Shown here piece after piece: positions 61,855-64,000 of a stretch of 64,000 nucleotides of DNA. A model generated the notes under the pieces. That model was not told the origin of the DNA. It searched no databases and worked only from the letters and a program-made list of their open reading frames with translations. Numbering within the stretch: position 1 is the stretch's first letter; every line of letters starts with the position of its first letter. Where the stretch lies: positions 2,232,001 through 2,296,000 of the forward strand of contig NZ_CP159358.1 in NCBI RefSeq assembly GCF_040500475.1, read 5' to 3'. Origin of the DNA: Bacillus sp. Bos-x628. GTDB lineage: Bacteria; Bacillota; Bacilli; Bacillales; Bacillaceae. Made by a program: the position numbers and the translations under genes.

Positions 61855-63183
61855 ATGCTTTTATTCATCGTGGTTGCGGCGATTGTCCTTTTACTCATTC
61901 TTATTACAGTTGTTAAATTGAATCCATTTGTTAGTTTAATTATTACCTCCATGTTAGTTGGCTTTGCTACAGGAATGGACTTGCAGGAGATCATTCAATC
62001 GATTAAAACGGGATTAGGCAATACCTTATCATTGCTGGCCATTGTCCTTGCACTTGGCACAATGCTTGGGAAAATGATGGCTGAATCAGGGGGAGCTGAG
62101 CGGATTGCTCAGACATTACTTAGCCGATTTGGGACAAAGAATGTTCATTGGGCAATGATGTTCGTAGCCTTTATCGTAGGAATTCCTGTCTTTTTCCAAG
62201 TAGGCTTCGTTCTTCTCATTCCTTTACTATTTACCATTGCGATTGAAACGGGCATTTCATTGGTTACGATTGGGATATCGTTAATTGCTGGGTTGTCTGT
62301 TGTCCATGGCCTTGTGCCACCTCATCCTGCCGCAATGGCAGCGGTGAGCATCTACGACGCAAACGTAGGCAAAACGATTTTCTTTTCAATGATCGTCGGT
62401 TTGCCGACAGCCATTATTGCTGGACCTCTTTACGGCAAGTGGATTGGTAAGCGGATATATAAACCGGTTCCGGAGATGTTGAAAAAACAATTCACCGAAC
62501 GGAATGAAAATAGAAAGCTTCCTGGCTTTGCAAATACAATGTTTACGATTTTGGTACCGGTAATGTTAATGTTGCTGGCCACATTGGCAGATATCATTCT
62601 GCCAGAGAAAAGTACATGGTTTCAGATCTTCAAGTATATAGGAGATCCTATTACAGCCTTGCTACTTGCTACCGTCTATTCTTTCTTTAGTCTTGGCTTC
62701 ATGCAAGGCATCAGCCGTGATCGTGTCTTAGCATTTAGTAATGAATGCTTAGGACCGATTGCGTCGATTCTTCTTGTGATTGGAGCGGGGGGTGCTTTTA
62801 ATAACGTCCTTATTGATTCGGGTGTTGGTGAGTACATTGCGGACTTAGCAAAACATTCACCTGTTTCACCTATTTTTCTTAGTTGGCTGATTGCTGCGGT
62901 GATTCGTGTCGCGACCGGATCTGCTACTGTTTCTATGATGACTGCCGCTGGGATTGTCGCACCAATTGCTGATTCAATGCCAGATGTCAGTAGGGAACTT
63001 CTTGTTTTAGCAACAGGAGCTGGTTCCTTGATCTTGTCTCATGTGAATGATTCAGGTTTTTGGCTGATTAAAGAGTACTTTGGCATGACAATTAAAGAGA
63101 CGTTCCTAACATGGACGGCTATGGAGACGATTATTTCCGTTAGTGCAATTGCATTTATTATGATTATTAATACGTTTATGTAG
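61855..63183 (+). CDS. gntP: Gluconate permease GntP
   Basis: 442 residues, 12-14 membrane helices, GntP family. Typical motifs: LNPFVSLIITSMLVGFATGM, HGLVPPHPAAMAAVSIY, and VATGSATVSMMTAAGIVAPI. Takes up gluconate with protons. The ATG follows AGGGAGAAGGTGGGAG, 24 bases after gntK. Followed by a terminator. Confidence 0.93.
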   Translation: MLLFIVVAAIVLLLILITVVKLNPFVSLIITSMLVGFATGMDLQEIIQSIKTGLGNTLSLLAIVLALGTMLGKMMAESGGAERIAQTLLSRFGTKNVHWAMMFVAFIVGIPVFFQVGFVLLIPLLFTIAIETGISLVTIGISLIAGLSVVHGLVPPHPAAMAAVSIYDANVGKTIFFSMIVGLPTAIIAGPLYGKWIGKRIYKPVPEMLKKQFTERNENRKLPGFANTMFTILVPVMLMLLATLADIILPEKSTWFQIFKYIGDPITALLLATVYSFFSLGFMQGISRDRVLAFSNECLGPIASILLVIGAGGAFNNVLIDSGVGEYIADLAKHSPVSPIFLSWLIAAVIRVATGSATVSMMTAAGIVAPIADSMPDVSRELLVLATGAGSLILSHVNDSGFWLIKEYFGMTIKETFLTWTAMETIISVSAIAFIMIINTFM

Positions 63184-63190
63184 CTTGTCC

Positions 63191-63225
63191 AAAAGCCCAG
63201 TTCCTGTGGACCTGTGGCTTTTTTT
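63191..63225 (+). terminator. Terminator after gntP
   Basis: AAAAGCC (63191-63197) pairs with GGCTTTTT near 63216-63223; an inner stem CAGTTC... supports it; a T7 tail follows. Confidence 0.75.
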
Positions 63226-63293
63226 GAGCCTGCGACGATGCTTCTCTGTCCATTTGGGTTAAAATGATGATATGGACATGTGGGAGGGCGGAA

Positions 63294-64000
63294 ACGATCG
63301 AACCATTAAAAAACGTATATCATGAGTCATTTATTCAAAATTTAGCGAAGGAACTATCAAAAGAATCGTCAGTATTTGATGCTGATCGGTTTCAACAGCT
63401 TGTGCTAAAAAAGGATTGGTCACAACTTGAATTAAAAGCACGAATGAGAAGAATCACAGAATCGATGCATGCCTGTTTGCCAGAGGATTATGAGCAGGCG
63501 ATTGAGGTGTTGTGTAAGGTCGCTCCTCATTTTACAGGACTCAGTGCGCTCGTGTTTCCGGACTTTGTAGAGATGTATGGACTCAAGCATTGGGATGTCT
63601 CTATCAAGGCGCTTGAATTCTTTACGCTTTTTTCTACCTCTGAGTTTGCAGTACGACCTTTCCTTATCAAAAATCAAGAAAAAATGCTGGCGCATATGCT
63701 TGTGTGGTCACAGGATAAAAATGAGCATATCCGAAGACTTGCCTGTGAGGGATGCAGACCACGTTTACCATGGGGGTTGACCGTTCCTGCACTCAAAAAA
63801 GACCCTTCGGTCACGTTGCCCATTTTGGAGAACTTGAAGTCTGATCCTGCCCGATATGTGCAAAAAAGCGTATCCAATCACTTAAATGACATATCTGCTA
63901 TACAGCCTGATCTGATGAAGCAAACGGTCAAGAAATGGTATGGAGCCAATGACCGTACGAATTGGATTGTCAAACATGCGTGCCGTACTTTATTGAAAAA
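63294..64000 (+). CDS. DNA alkylation repair protein, AlkD-like HEAT repeats (5' part)
   Basis: Truncated by the window end (about 235 residues visible, usual length 350-370). The text is helical repeats of HEAT type: EPLKNVYHESFIQNLAKELS, then SQLELKARMRRITESMHACL, and VPALKKDPSVTLPILENLKS; YhaZ/AlkD-like. Such enzymes excise alkylated bases by a base-stacking mechanism. No usual start codon lies after the GGGAGG site (63282-63287); the first codons behind it are ACG (63294) and ATC (63297). In-frame ATGs at 63264/63267 lie upstream of the ribosome site. The promoter TTAAAAT-type -10 at 63259-63265 makes them unlikely. Confidence 0.75.

Overview
The window looks like a chromosomal segment of a Bacillus, most likely of the B. 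pumilus / safensis / altitudinis group. The grounds are the wal (yyc) operon tail followed by htrC, the yyzF-rlmH pair that lies close to the replication origin in Bacillus, a Rap phosphatase, a galactan (gan) operon, AGGAGG-type ribosome sites and frequent GTG/TTG starts. The species is inferred from gene content only. I saw no rRNA, tRNA, CRISPR array, transposase or integrase.

Layout. 0-4 kb: end of yycH, then yycI, walJ and htrC (cell-wall stress regulation), then a GNAT acetyltransferase broken by one stop codon. 4.3-5.9 kb: an ABC exporter pair whose ATPase lacks the switch histidine. 6.1-10.5 kb: a T-box leader followed by an operon for a SAM-hydrolase-like protein and an ECF transporter (S, fused A1A2, T); the T gene carries a 1-base frameshift. 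10.5-11.4 kb: yyzF and rlmH, with three perfect DnaA boxes. 11.4-23 kb: an AT-rich accessory island with an unknown two-gene module, a NERD-UvrD helicase, a 990-residue SF1 helicase, a Nudix protein, a GIY-YIG/DUF2075 protein and many decayed genes. 23-27.2 kb: GntR-controlled beta-glucoside PTS and phospho-beta-glucosidase. 27.3 kb: relic of an LXG-type toxin. 27.8-31.3 kb: shikimate dehydrogenase, a broken MFS transporter and a LacI regulator with two well-placed operators. 31.5-33.2 kb: a glycine riboswitch in front of an AapA-like permease. 33.2-40.6 kb: sparse region with relics (HTH/membrane, PadR, an unknown gene), a CoA-type Nudix enzyme, an orphan Rap, glycerate kinase and a GrpB protein. 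40.7-43 kb: ABC exporter with a DUF4064 protein. 43-44.3 kb: a citrate-transporter relic and a small locus encoding a 31-residue basic peptide, a damaged SpoIIM/DUF95 protein and a small membrane protein. 44.4-52.4 kb: ganR-ganSPQBA. 52.5-58.1 kb: a LysR regulator, a large membrane protein, and a lipase-like protein that may be a type VII toxin, with a helical partner gene and tandem immunity candidates. 58.2-63.2 kb: nucleoside hydrolase, RpiR regulator, gluconate kinase and permease. 63.3 kb to end: start of an alkylation-repair-like gene.

The window mixes conserved core operons with niche functions: plant sugars (beta-glucosides, galactan, gluconate, shikimate), defence-like helicases and competition peptides or toxins. 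Relic genes are unusually many: at least eleven loci show frameshifts, stops or deletions. The best candidates for something undescribed are the 31-residue peptide locus (44.2 kb), the lipase / helical partner / tandem immunity locus (55.2-58.1 kb) and the two-gene module beside the NERD helicase (11.5-12.7 kb).
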